Shown here one piece after another: positions 1-6,720 of a stretch of 33,382 bases of DNA. The position numbers and the translations under genes were made by a program. This DNA comes from an uncultured Acidobacteriota bacterium. GTDB taxonomy: Bacteria; Acidobacteriota; UBA6911; RPQK01; JAJDTT01. Position 1 is the stretch's first letter. Each line of letters starts with the position of its first letter. Location: NCBI GenBank assembly GCA_951812665.1, contig CATOST010000054.1, forward strand, positions 1-33,382. The letters are read 5' to 3'. The notes under the pieces are model-generated. The model had not been told where the DNA came from. It searched no databases and saw nothing but the letters and a program-made list of their open reading frames with translations.

Positions 1-2
1 CC

Positions 3-1091
3 GTCAATTCGGTGGCCAATCTCAATCAGCGCCTCTACCGCTTGGACAGCTCCATCTCCCATGTCCTCGGGGCGCACCAGTTGCTGCAGGGTGGAGTGGA
101 GTGGACCCAGGATGAATACCGGGGATTCAACCGCGTCCTCGGGGACAATGACGGCCAAGGGATCGACATGGTCGATCTCTGGATCAACGATCGCGTCTCG
201 CTCCACGAACGGTTCATATTGACCCTCGGGAGCCGTTTCAATCGCCACAACCTGTACGGGAACCACTTCGTGCCGCGCGCCAGCGGCCTGTTCCGGGTCG
301 CCGGGAACTTCCGGCTTCGAGGTACCGTGGGCCGGGGATTTCGGTCGCCCGATCTGGGACAGCTCTTCTTCCGGTTCCAGAACCCGACGCACCACTATCA
401 GGTGATCGGAAACACCCACCTGCAACCGGAGCGGTCGACCAGCTACCAGGCCGGTTTCGACTACGGCGCGGACACCTTTCGCTTCGCCGCCAACTTCTTC
501 CGCAACGACATCCAGGAGTTGATCCAGGCGGAGTACATCGGATTTCCCACCAACCCGGTGGAAATGCAGGGACTGCTGCGAACGTACGGCATCGCGACCG
601 AGTTCAGCCCGGCGCTGTTCCGCACCTTCTACCTCTACCGGAACGTGGACAACGTCTACACCTCCGGGGTCGAAAGCAAGCTGGAGCTGAAGCTGACCCG
701 CAACCTGCTGATCTCCACCGGGTACACCTACCTGGACGCCCGCGACAAGGCGACCGACGCCTTTCTCAGCGGGCGGCACCGCCATCATGGGAACTTTCGC
801 ATCTTCTACAGCTCCAGCCGGTTCGGCGGGTGGCGCACGAACCTGCGCGGCACCTACTTCAGCAAATGGCCGGTTTCGGGCCGGGGAGGATTGCTGATCG
901 GCGACGCACATCAGATCTGGGACTGGTACGTGGCCAAACCCATCGCCCGGGGAGTGGAGATGTATTTCGTGGTAGACAATCTGCTCGACAGCCGGGATCC
1001 CGGCCTGGACGCCAACAGTCCTTCGTTCTTGCGGGCGGACCCGGGACGACTGATCCGGGTCGGCCTGCGCTGGAGCTTCAACCGTGAGTGA
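3..1091 (+). CDS. TonB-dependent receptor, C-terminal barrel (5' partial)
   Basis: The reading frame is open at the left edge, so the N-terminus (signal peptide, plug) lies outside the window; an internal GTG at 12 is not a credible start. The visible part is a beta-barrel of aromatic, alternating strands. It contains GRGFRSPDLGQLFF followed by a GN-LQPE-S-SY-G block, a pattern typical of BtuB/FecA-like outer-membrane receptors for siderophores, haem or corrinoids. It ends RWSFNRE, without the usual terminal aromatic residue. The stop overlaps the GTG start of the next gene by 8 bp, suggesting co-transcription with the PQQ-propeller protein. The family call is firm; the ligand is not readable. 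Confidence 0.85.
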   Translation, partial: VNSVANLNQRLYRLDSSISHVLGAHQLLQGGVEWTQDEYRGFNRVLGDNDGQGIDMVDLWINDRVSLHERFILTLGSRFNRHNLYGNHFVPRASGLFRVAGNFRLRGTVGRGFRSPDLGQLFFRFQNPTHHYQVIGNTHLQPERSTSYQAGFDYGADTFRFAANFFRNDIQELIQAEYIGFPTNPVEMQGLLRTYGIATEFSPALFRTFYLYRNVDNVYTSGVESKLELKLTRNLLISTGYTYLDARDKATDAFLSGRHRHHGNFRIFYSSSRFGGWRTNLRGTYFSKWPVSGRGGLLIGDAHQIWDWYVAKPIARGVEMYFVVDNLLDSRDPGLDANSPSFLRADPGRLIRVGLRWSFNRE

Positions 1092-2361
1092 TCGCTCCCC
1101 AAAGGGGTCGCCAACCCAGCGGCCAAATCGCGTGACGAAACTATCGTCGCCTCACTCACGCCGGGGATTTCTTGCGGCCTGCCTGGCCGTTCCCTGCCAG
1201 GCGGCCCAGTGGACGGAGTTTCGCGGGCAGGGGACGAGCCGGGCATCGGGAGCCGGCTACCCGTTGGAGTGGTCCCCCGAGAAGAATCTGGCATGGGAAA
1301 CGCGGCTCCCGGGATACGGACAATCCAGTCCGGTGGTCCACGGCTCGCAGGTGTTTCTGACCGCGTTGGAGGGTCCCTACAAGGAGACCCTATCAGTCCT
1401 GTCGCTGAGTCTGGATACGGGAGAACTCCTCTGGCGGAGGAATTTTTCGCCGACCCAGCGGATCAAGGTCAGCAACATGGTGAGCAAGGCCGCCCCGACG
1501 CCCGCCGCAGACGCCGACTCCGTCTATGCCTTCTTCGAGACGGGGGAGTTCCTGGCGCTCAGTCACGCCGGGGAGCTTCGCTGGCAACGAAGCCTGGTCC
1601 AGGAGTACGGCGAGTTCCAGGGGCGTCACGGCATCGGGAGCTCGCTGAGGCTGACGCGGAACGGCGTCGTGGTGCTGGCGGCCCACAGCGGGCCCAGCTT
1701 CCTGCTGTCGGCGAACAAGAAAACAGGGGAGAACCGCTGGAGAAGCGAGCGGCCCCATGGGATCGCCTGGAGCACACCGGCCGTCTTCCGACACCGGGAC
1801 GAAGAGATCATTCTGGCCGGAGGCGGGGATCGGCTCGACGCCTTCCGCAGCCGCGACGGAAGCTTGATCTGGAGCCTGGACGGGTTGGAAGGGAACCGGG
1901 TTCCCTCACCGACCCCTTTCCCGGGCGGCGCCATCGTCGGCTCCAGCAAGAAGGGACACAACCTGGCCATTCGTTTCCCGGGCAGGGACGAGGACAGGCC
2001 TTCAATCATGTGGAGAGCCACGAACGCGAGCACCTATTTCTGCTCGCCGCTCGTCTATCGGGACCAGGCCTACTTCGTCAACAAGGCCGGAGTCGCCTAT
2101 TGCTTGAGCCTGACCAGCGGAGAAGAGCTCTGGACCCAGCGGCTTCAAGGCCAGAACTGGGTCTCCCCCATCGGCGCGGGGGACCAGGTCTATTTCTTTT
2201 CCATGAAACGGGGAACCGACGTACTGCGGGCCTCGAGCCGCTTCGAGAAGCTGGCCGAGAATCCTCGGCTGGCCGACGGGCGCCTGTACGGCGTGGCTGC
2301 GGCCGGTTCCGCTTTCCTGATCCGTTACGGCAACAGGCTGATCAAGATCACTCGATCGTAG
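1084..2361 (+). CDS. Tat-exported PQQ-like beta-propeller protein
   Basis: This 425-residue protein has a twin-arginine signal near residues 24-35 (SRRGFLAAC) and then repeated blades of the PQQ/BamB type, with recurring (T/S)GE-LW and W-R motifs (LDTGELLWRR, KKTGENRWR, TSGEELWTQ). Such proteins are predicted periplasmic eight-bladed propellers. Family members are WD40-like PQQ-repeat proteins of unknown activity or BamB-like scaffolds; a dehydrogenase role is not supported because no cofactor residues are evident. The GTG start at 1084 is chosen because GGAG lies 8 nt upstream inside the receptor gene. A second GTG at 1132 is possible and would leave the Tat motif intact. Confidence 0.8.
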   Translation: MSDRSPKGSPTQRPNRVTKLSSPHSRRGFLAACLAVPCQAAQWTEFRGQGTSRASGAGYPLEWSPEKNLAWETRLPGYGQSSPVVHGSQVFLTALEGPYKETLSVLSLSLDTGELLWRRNFSPTQRIKVSNMVSKAAPTPAADADSVYAFFETGEFLALSHAGELRWQRSLVQEYGEFQGRHGIGSSLRLTRNGVVVLAAHSGPSFLLSANKKTGENRWRSERPHGIAWSTPAVFRHRDEEIILAGGGDRLDAFRSRDGSLIWSLDGLEGNRVPSPTPFPGGAIVGSSKKGHNLAIRFPGRDEDRPSIMWRATNASTYFCSPLVYRDQAYFVNKAGVAYCLSLTSGEELWTQRLQGQNWVSPIGAGDQVYFFSMKRGTDVLRASSRFEKLAENPRLADGRLYGVAAAGSAFLIRYGNRLIKITRS

Positions 2362-2386
2362 CCCCCAATACGAAGGAGAGACGACC

Positions 2387-2461
2387 ATGTTGGATCAATG
2401 TCAAAAGATGGAACAGAGGCCGCGGCGGGCACCGTTCGGACCTGTCCCCAACCCGGCGTAG
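2387..2461 (+). CDS. Short 24-codon ORF with strong RBS, possible truncated gene start
   Basis: An ATG follows a strong Shine-Dalgarno (AAGGAGAG, 2373-2380) at 6 nt spacing. The frame runs only 24 codons before TAG at 2459. The 3' half lies in repeat-like, palindromic sequence, so this may be the 5' stub of a gene cut by insertion of that repeat. It may equally be a non-functional leader. No protein family is recognisable. Confidence 0.25.
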   Translation: MLDQCQKMEQRPRRAPFGPVPNPA

Positions 2462-2587
2462 CCGGAACCAAAATGTCTTCGCCGGCGCGGCGGCGTTCCA
2501 GCTCCCGGACCTTCAATTGGCCGCCTCTTGCTCCCGTTTAGACCGAAGAGAGCGCCCACAAGGGGCGCCCCTACGAATAATTCTTCG
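2438..2587. repeat. Composite dispersed palindromic repeat
   Basis: The gap between the PQQ and Kelch genes is filled with short palindromes: GGACCTGTCC (2438-2447), CCGGC/GCCGG (2453-2465), GCGCCC/GGGCGC (2552-2568) overlapping the perfect palindrome GGGGCGCCCC (2562-2571), and CGAA/TTCG (2574-2587). On the minus strand the segment reads GTAGGGGCGCCCCTTGTG, a type of dispersed element often seen between genes in environmental genomes. No coding role is evident. Confidence 0.55.
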
Positions 2588-2639
2588 TCTATTTGCACAA
2601 GAATTCGAGATTAAGGAACTAACAACCAGGAGATCAGAA

Positions 2640-2759
2640 ATGAAGATTCGAAGCGCGATCGGATCCGTGTTGGGGTTGGCCTTGATGACAGGATCTCTGA
2701 ACGCCCATTTCATCTGGGCCGTGATGGAGAAAACGGAAAGCGGAGATCCACAAGCCTAG
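2640..2759 (+). pseudogene. 5' part of the Kelch/DUF4198-like gene, ended by in-frame TAG
   Basis: An ATG at 2640 has an AGGAG ribosome site 7 nt upstream. It starts a clean signal peptide (MKIRSAIGSVLGLALMTGSL, then NA) and a mature N-terminus HFIWAVMEK. Codon 40 (2757-2759) is TAG. The same frame then continues without a break (FYFSETATPNSARFLDRL) into the ORF that ends at 4316. The signal peptide therefore belongs to the downstream protein and is separated from it by one nonsense codon. A CAG-to-TAG or GAG-to-TAG change, or a sequencing error, would explain it. Confidence 0.7.
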
Positions 2760-2810
2760 TTCTACTTCAGCGAGACCGCTACTCCGAATTCCGCCCGGTT
2801 TCTGGACCGT

Positions 2811-4316
2811 TTGACCCGAATGCAGGCGTGGCATCGGACCCCTGAAGGGGAATACACGCCCCTCCAACTCCGAAAGGTCGAACGAGACGATGTCGGATTG
2901 CTCGCCGGAGCTCTGACTTCGGGCCGGGGCAACATCGAGGCGGAATGCCTCTACGGCACATTCTCCCACGGCGGCCAGACCATGTTGCTCCACTACTACG
3001 CCAAGTCGCTCAATTCGGACGCGAGCGACGGCCTGAGGCGCTCCCGGAAGCTGGATCTGGACGTCTCGCCGCGGCTGGAGAAAGGGGAACTGCAGGTCAA
3101 CGTCTTCTGGAAGGGCAAGCCCGCCGCCGACTCGCAAGTCATGGTGACGCCTCCGGACGGGGAAATGGTGGAGCTCATGACCGACGCCGATGGGATGACC
3201 CGTCTCAAGTCACCACCCCCTGGCCGTTACCAGATTCGCGCCCGATGGATCGAGAAGGAACCCGGCTGGTTCGAGGAGGAGAGGTATGCCGAAGCCAGGC
3301 ATTATTCGGCGGTCACCTTCGATACGTCTTCGTCCGTTCCGGATGACTCTCAGGCAACTTCCGGCGCGGGAACGACCGGGAGTCCCCGGCTCACCGACCT
3401 TCCCAAGGGAATCACGAGCTTCGGCGCGGCGGTGATCGGCGATTGGATGTACGTGTACGGCGGACACTTCGGCCGGGCTCACCACTACTCCAACACCAGT
3501 CAGTCCGACCAGCTCAGCCGCTTGAATCTGAGAAAGCCCGGAGACTGGGAGATCGTCGCCCAGGGTCCGCGCTTGCAGGGGCTGGCCATGGTGGCCCATG
3601 GCGGCAAGCTGTACCGCGCCGGCGGATTCACCGCCCACAACAACGAAGGGGACGAGCATGACTTGCGCTCCATTGCGGATGTCGTCCGCTTCCATCCGGA
3701 GACGGGAGAATGGGAGTCCCTGGCCGATCTGCCGGAGCCCCGCTCGTCCCACGACGCAGTAGTGCTCCAGGACAAGCTCTACGTTGTCGGGGGCTGGCGG
3801 CTCGGCGGCGAAAAGCCCCTTTGGCACGAGACGGCCTGGATGGCGAATCTGTCACAAGACGAGATCGCGTGGACTCAACTTCCCAACCCGCCATTCCGGA
3901 GGCGGGCCCTCTCTCTGGGACACCTGGACGGCAAGCTCTACGTCATCGGCGGCATGCAGCCCAAGGGCGGCCCGACGACACGCGTCGACATCTTCGATCC
4001 AGACAGCGGAAAGTGGTCGCAGGGACCCAGCATGATCGATACCCGTGCCGATGCCGACCGGGGGAAGGGGATGGAAGGCTTCGGCGCCTCGGCCTACACC
4101 CTGGGCGACCGTCTCATCGTCAGCACCTACAACGGCAACGTCCAGGTTCTTGAGCCCGGCGATACCGAGTGGACGATCGCGGCCCAACTCCAGGATGACC
4201 GGTTCTTCCATCGCATGCTGCCCGATGAAAGCCGGTTGCTGCTGGTCGGTGGCGCCAGCATGCGGAGCGGCAAACGCCTTCACTTCGAGACGGTGGAGTT
4301 GTCCGGTCTCAAGTGA
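2811..4316 (+). CDS. Kelch-repeat protein with N-terminal DUF4198-like region (gene truly begins at 2640)
   Basis: The segment beyond the amber codon encodes about 520 residues from 2760; the first usual-type start after the stop is TTG at 2811. Roughly the first 190 residues resemble the beta-rich DUF4198/Cna-B-like fold (VFWKGKPAADSQVMVTPPDG, then TDADGMTRLKSPPPGRYQIR). The rest is a Kelch propeller with blades marked by LYVVGG, LYVIGG, LYRAGG and MYVYGG plus following W residues. In the intact form it would be secreted by the signal peptide encoded at 2640. As read, a product starting at 2811 would be cytoplasmic unless the TAG is read through. Function is unknown; Kelch domains usually bind partners or glycans. 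Confidence 0.75.
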   Translation: MTRMQAWHRTPEGEYTPLQLRKVERDDVGLLAGALTSGRGNIEAECLYGTFSHGGQTMLLHYYAKSLNSDASDGLRRSRKLDLDVSPRLEKGELQVNVFWKGKPAADSQVMVTPPDGEMVELMTDADGMTRLKSPPPGRYQIRARWIEKEPGWFEEERYAEARHYSAVTFDTSSSVPDDSQATSGAGTTGSPRLTDLPKGITSFGAAVIGDWMYVYGGHFGRAHHYSNTSQSDQLSRLNLRKPGDWEIVAQGPRLQGLAMVAHGGKLYRAGGFTAHNNEGDEHDLRSIADVVRFHPETGEWESLADLPEPRSSHDAVVLQDKLYVVGGWRLGGEKPLWHETAWMANLSQDEIAWTQLPNPPFRRRALSLGHLDGKLYVIGGMQPKGGPTTRVDIFDPDSGKWSQGPSMIDTRADADRGKGMEGFGASAYTLGDRLIVSTYNGNVQVLEPGDTEWTIAAQLQDDRFFHRMLPDESRLLLVGGASMRSGKRLHFETVELSGLK

Positions 4317-4394
4317 TTTCCTCCTCCGCGCCCTGAAATCGATGAGGAGCCGAGTCCCCTGCGTGGCAGACAGCATACTGGCATCGACCCTGAC

Positions 4395-4429
4395 ACAGGA
4401 TTGCATTCAATTCTGTCCTGTCTTACTAT
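4395..4429 (+). promoter_or_regulatory. Candidate promoter and operator of the toxin-antitoxin pair
   Basis: TTGCAT (4401-4406) and TACTAT (4424-4429) are separated by 17 bp, a fair sigma-70-like promoter 34 bp before the antitoxin start. An inverted repeat ACAGGA (4395-4400)/TCCTGT (4416-4421) overlaps the -35 box and spacer, where an autorepressing MazE/AbrB-type antitoxin would be expected to bind. Binding itself is inference. Confidence 0.4.
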
Positions 4430-4462
4430 CTGCATCAATCAGGATATCCGTGAAGTAAACAA

Positions 4463-4687
4463 ATGGAACTCGCCAAGATTACTGCGCGTGGGCAGACGAC
4501 GATTCCCAAGAACATCCGTGAGGCGGCCAATCTGGGCGAGGGTGACGTGATCGCTTTCGAGATCAGGGGTGATCATCTGGTAGTACACAAGGTCACGCCG
4601 GGACAGGATGACTACCTGCAGGGCCTCTCCCAGGTTCTGAGCGAATGGATCTCGCCCGAGGACGAGGAAGCATGGAGTGACCTCTGA
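4463..4687 (+). CDS. AbrB/MazE/SpoVT-family antitoxin
   Basis: This 74-residue protein has the swapped-hairpin AbrB signature near its N-terminus: AKITARGQTTIPKNIREA, then GEGDVIAFEIRGDHLVVHKV. The acidic, Trp-containing tail (SEWISPEDEEAWSDL) is the region that in MazE-type antitoxins wraps the toxin. The stop overlaps the GTG start of the downstream PemK/MazF-like gene by 11 bp, the usual antitoxin-toxin order and coupling. It likely neutralises the toxin and represses the pair's promoter. The ribosome site is weak. Confidence 0.88.
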   Translation: MELAKITARGQTTIPKNIREAANLGEGDVIAFEIRGDHLVVHKVTPGQDDYLQGLSQVLSEWISPEDEEAWSDL

Positions 4688-5021
4688 GTCGTTCGACGTG
4701 GTCGTCGTCCCCTTTCCATTCACGAATCGCCGAGTCGCCAAGCGTCGGCCAGCCTTGATCGTCTCATCGGCAAACTTCAATCGGGTCCATGAACAATCGA
4801 TCCTGGCTATGATCACCTCAGCCCGGGGCGATTGGCCGAGCGATGTGGCGATCCGGAACTGGCGGGAAGCTGGACTCAATGTTCCCTGCAAGGTCCGCTT
4901 TAAGCTCTTCACCCTGGATGACACTCTGATCGTCCGCAAGCTCGGGAGGTTGTCGAAACGAGATAGCGAAGCGGTGAAAAAAGCGCTGGCACATGTCCTG
5001 GCAAGCAACGTTAACAATTAA
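4677..5021 (+). CDS. PemK/MazF-family endoribonuclease toxin
   Basis: The 114-residue product begins DVVVVPFPFTNRRVAKRRPALIV, matching the MazF/PemK core in which a short beta-strand (VVVPFPFT) leads into the RPALIV segment. Later CKVRFKLFTLDDTLIVRKLG corresponds to the conserved K-R-F-L-K-G block. Family members cleave single-stranded RNA, usually mRNA. The GTG at 4677 is the only suitable start and lies inside the antitoxin gene. Length is normal, so the pair looks intact. It sits directly beside a gene remnant (5039), consistent with insertion into or next to a decaying locus. Confidence 0.88.
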   Translation: MTSESFDVVVVPFPFTNRRVAKRRPALIVSSANFNRVHEQSILAMITSARGDWPSDVAIRNWREAGLNVPCKVRFKLFTLDDTLIVRKLGRLSKRDSEAVKKALAHVLASNVNN

Positions 5022-5038
5022 CAACCGTCAGTCCGTCT

Positions 5039-5095
5039 CCGGAAGTCCTCAGGTGAGAAGTAGACTCCGTAGAGATGGGACTTTGTTCGAGGATC
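5039..5095 (-). pseudogene. Remnant 3' end of a second sialidase-like (BNR) gene
   Basis: 57 bp match 6723-6779, the extreme 3' end of the BNR gene at 6717-8441, with three differences. Both copies translate to the same residues (DPRTKSHLYGVYFSPEDFR), so all three changes are synonymous. The rest of the copy is absent: similarity ends at about 5096, next to a GGGGACA/TGTCCCC hairpin. It is the leftover of a tandem paralogue or of a duplicated gene block. Confidence 0.75.
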
Positions 5096-5106
5096 GAGGA
5101 GAAAAA

Positions 5107-5161
5107 GGGGACAGGAATGTCCCCTCTCCCAGCGAGGATGAATGCGGGACAGGGATGTCCC
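5107..5161. repeat. Two GGGACA-N4-TGTCCC hairpins
   Basis: GGGGACA (5107-5113)/TGTCCCC (5118-5124) with a GGAA loop, and GGGACA (5146-5151)/TGTCCC (5156-5161) with a GGGA loop. They lie between the convergent toxin gene and propeller gene and could act as a two-way terminator or REP-like element. Related hairpins recur near 8490 and at 13649-13705. Confidence 0.6.
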
Positions 5162-5187
5162 CTCCCAGTGGGATCGATCGGCCCCGC

Positions 5188-6720
5188 TCACCGGAAGCGA
5201 AGGGAGTAGAGGTCGGCGTCTCTCATGGAGATCTTGAGACGAACGGTGCGGCCGGCAAGATCCTCGACGCCGGCTCCGGCCCGCCACGCCACTTCCCGTT
5301 CGATTTCGTCCCCGTAGATCTCAGGACATTCCTCAAGGGCATAGCCTGGGATCGGCGCGCCGGCCGCATCCTGAATCTCCACCCGCACGCTTCCGGCTGC
5401 CGAGGTCGAGTAATTGAGGATCAGCCTCGACCCGGAGAACTTCAGGGGCCGGGTCCGGACGACGCCTCCCCGGTAGGGGGCGCGGAGGGAGACGAAGCCA
5501 TCCTCACGCAACACCGCCCGGCGAATCCGGACCTGGTCGGTCTTGGCCTGTTCGGCGTAGTACAGGGACATTTCACCGGGAGCGGTGGGCACCAGCGCCG
5601 GCCCTGCCTGGATGGCCCGTTCATGCCAGTTCAAAGGATTCGATCCGGGACGGAGGAACGCCTCCATGAAGCGCCGGTCGAAGTTCAGGCCGTCCCGGCT
5701 GAACATGAAGACCACGTCCGACTGACCGGGTAACGGCCAGTCGGCGTGAAATTTCCGGGTGGGGAGAAACCGTTTCGGGAACATGAGGATCAGGTCGGGA
5801 CGCCGATAATAGGGCAGGGCCGAATTCTTGTAGAGGTGCTCCAGGGGCGTCCCGCCGAGACCGATGTATTCGGGCTCGGACCAGTTCCGGAAGTCCTTGG
5901 AGGTGAAGCGGCGGATGTCCCGGATCCGGCTGACCTTCTCGACCACTCCCGAGGGCCGACCGATCAGGACATGGTGGGGTCCCTTGCCGACCGTCTTTCC
6001 GTCCAGGGGCTTGCTTCCGCGGCGGTACCAGCCCCGGGCGTAGATGGAATAGTGCCCCCGCACGGAATCCCACAGGATGATGTTGTGGGAGTCGAAGGCC
6101 CCGTCTCCCAGGGGCGGAACGACGATGGGTTCCTGCTGGACCATGCGCCAGCGCAGGCCGTCTGGGGAGACCAGACCGTACAGCAGGGCGATGTCCCGGC
6201 CCGAAGGCAGGGTGGTTCCCTGGTTGGTGATGGCCTTGTAGCGCTCCTGAGGATCTGCTTCGGGGTTCTCGTCCTTGACCACGGAGACGGACCGGCCCTT
6301 GCCGCCAGGCACGGGCCACACCAGGTTGTTCTCCTTCGAACCTTCGTGCCGGATGAGGCCAAGTTTGGGCTTCACCCAATGGATCCCGTCCAGACTCTCG
6401 GCGTAGGCGGTGTAGATGGGTTTCTCCACGGCCCGGGCCCGATACCACATCCGGTATCGATACCCGTCCTTGATGACCACCGGGTTGTAGATGGCGTGGT
6501 CCTCCCAGGGACGGTCGCGCCGTAAAACGATCTCCCGGGGCTCCGGGCGGTGCAGGACGTGGCGGACGTTGTCCATGCTCTCGAGCAACCACTCGTCCCA
6601 AAGGGGCTGAAGTTGGCTTCCCACCTCCCGCACCTCGGAGGGCGCCGGGAAGCCCATGGAAAGCAGCCCGCAGAAGAGCAGACCGGCCGCCATCCAGACT
6701 CTGCCCGAACGTGAGATCAT
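5188..6720 (-). CDS. Secreted GH32/GH43-like five-bladed propeller protein (paralogue 1)
   Basis: A 510-residue protein with a signal peptide (MISRSGRVWMAAGLLFCGLL) starts at ATG 6720, inside an ATGA overlap with the upstream BNR gene. Longer in-frame extensions upstream are Arg-rich shadow sequence. The N-terminus carries the block WDEWLLESMDNVRHVLHRPEP, then DRPWE and YRMWYRA; later come SLDGIHW, SPDGLRW, DSHNIILWD and DFRNWSEPE, the repeated edge motifs of the GH32/GH43/GH130-like propeller superfamily. A beta-rich C-terminal tail ends DADLYSLRFR. It is closely similar to the protein at 11923-13497. Catalytic residues and substrate cannot be assigned, so it could be a hydrolase or a binding protein. 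Confidence 0.75.
   Translation of the reverse strand: MISRSGRVWMAAGLLFCGLLSMGFPAPSEVREVGSQLQPLWDEWLLESMDNVRHVLHRPEPREIVLRRDRPWEDHAIYNPVVIKDGYRYRMWYRARAVEKPIYTAYAESLDGIHWVKPKLGLIRHEGSKENNLVWPVPGGKGRSVSVVKDENPEADPQERYKAITNQGTTLPSGRDIALLYGLVSPDGLRWRMVQQEPIVVPPLGDGAFDSHNIILWDSVRGHYSIYARGWYRRGSKPLDGKTVGKGPHHVLIGRPSGVVEKVSRIRDIRRFTSKDFRNWSEPEYIGLGGTPLEHLYKNSALPYYRRPDLILMFPKRFLPTRKFHADWPLPGQSDVVFMFSRDGLNFDRRFMEAFLRPGSNPLNWHERAIQAGPALVPTAPGEMSLYYAEQAKTDQVRIRRAVLREDGFVSLRAPYRGGVVRTRPLKFSGSRLILNYSTSAAGSVRVEIQDAAGAPIPGYALEECPEIYGDEIEREVAWRAGAGVEDLAGRTVRLKISMRDADLYSLRFR

Noticed and set aside
1209..2759. 516-codon plus-strand frame overlapping the PQQ gene and ending at the amber codon
   Set aside because: Upstream of 2640 it is out of frame with the PQQ gene and protein-unlike; only its last 39 codons (the signal peptide at 2640) are meaningful.
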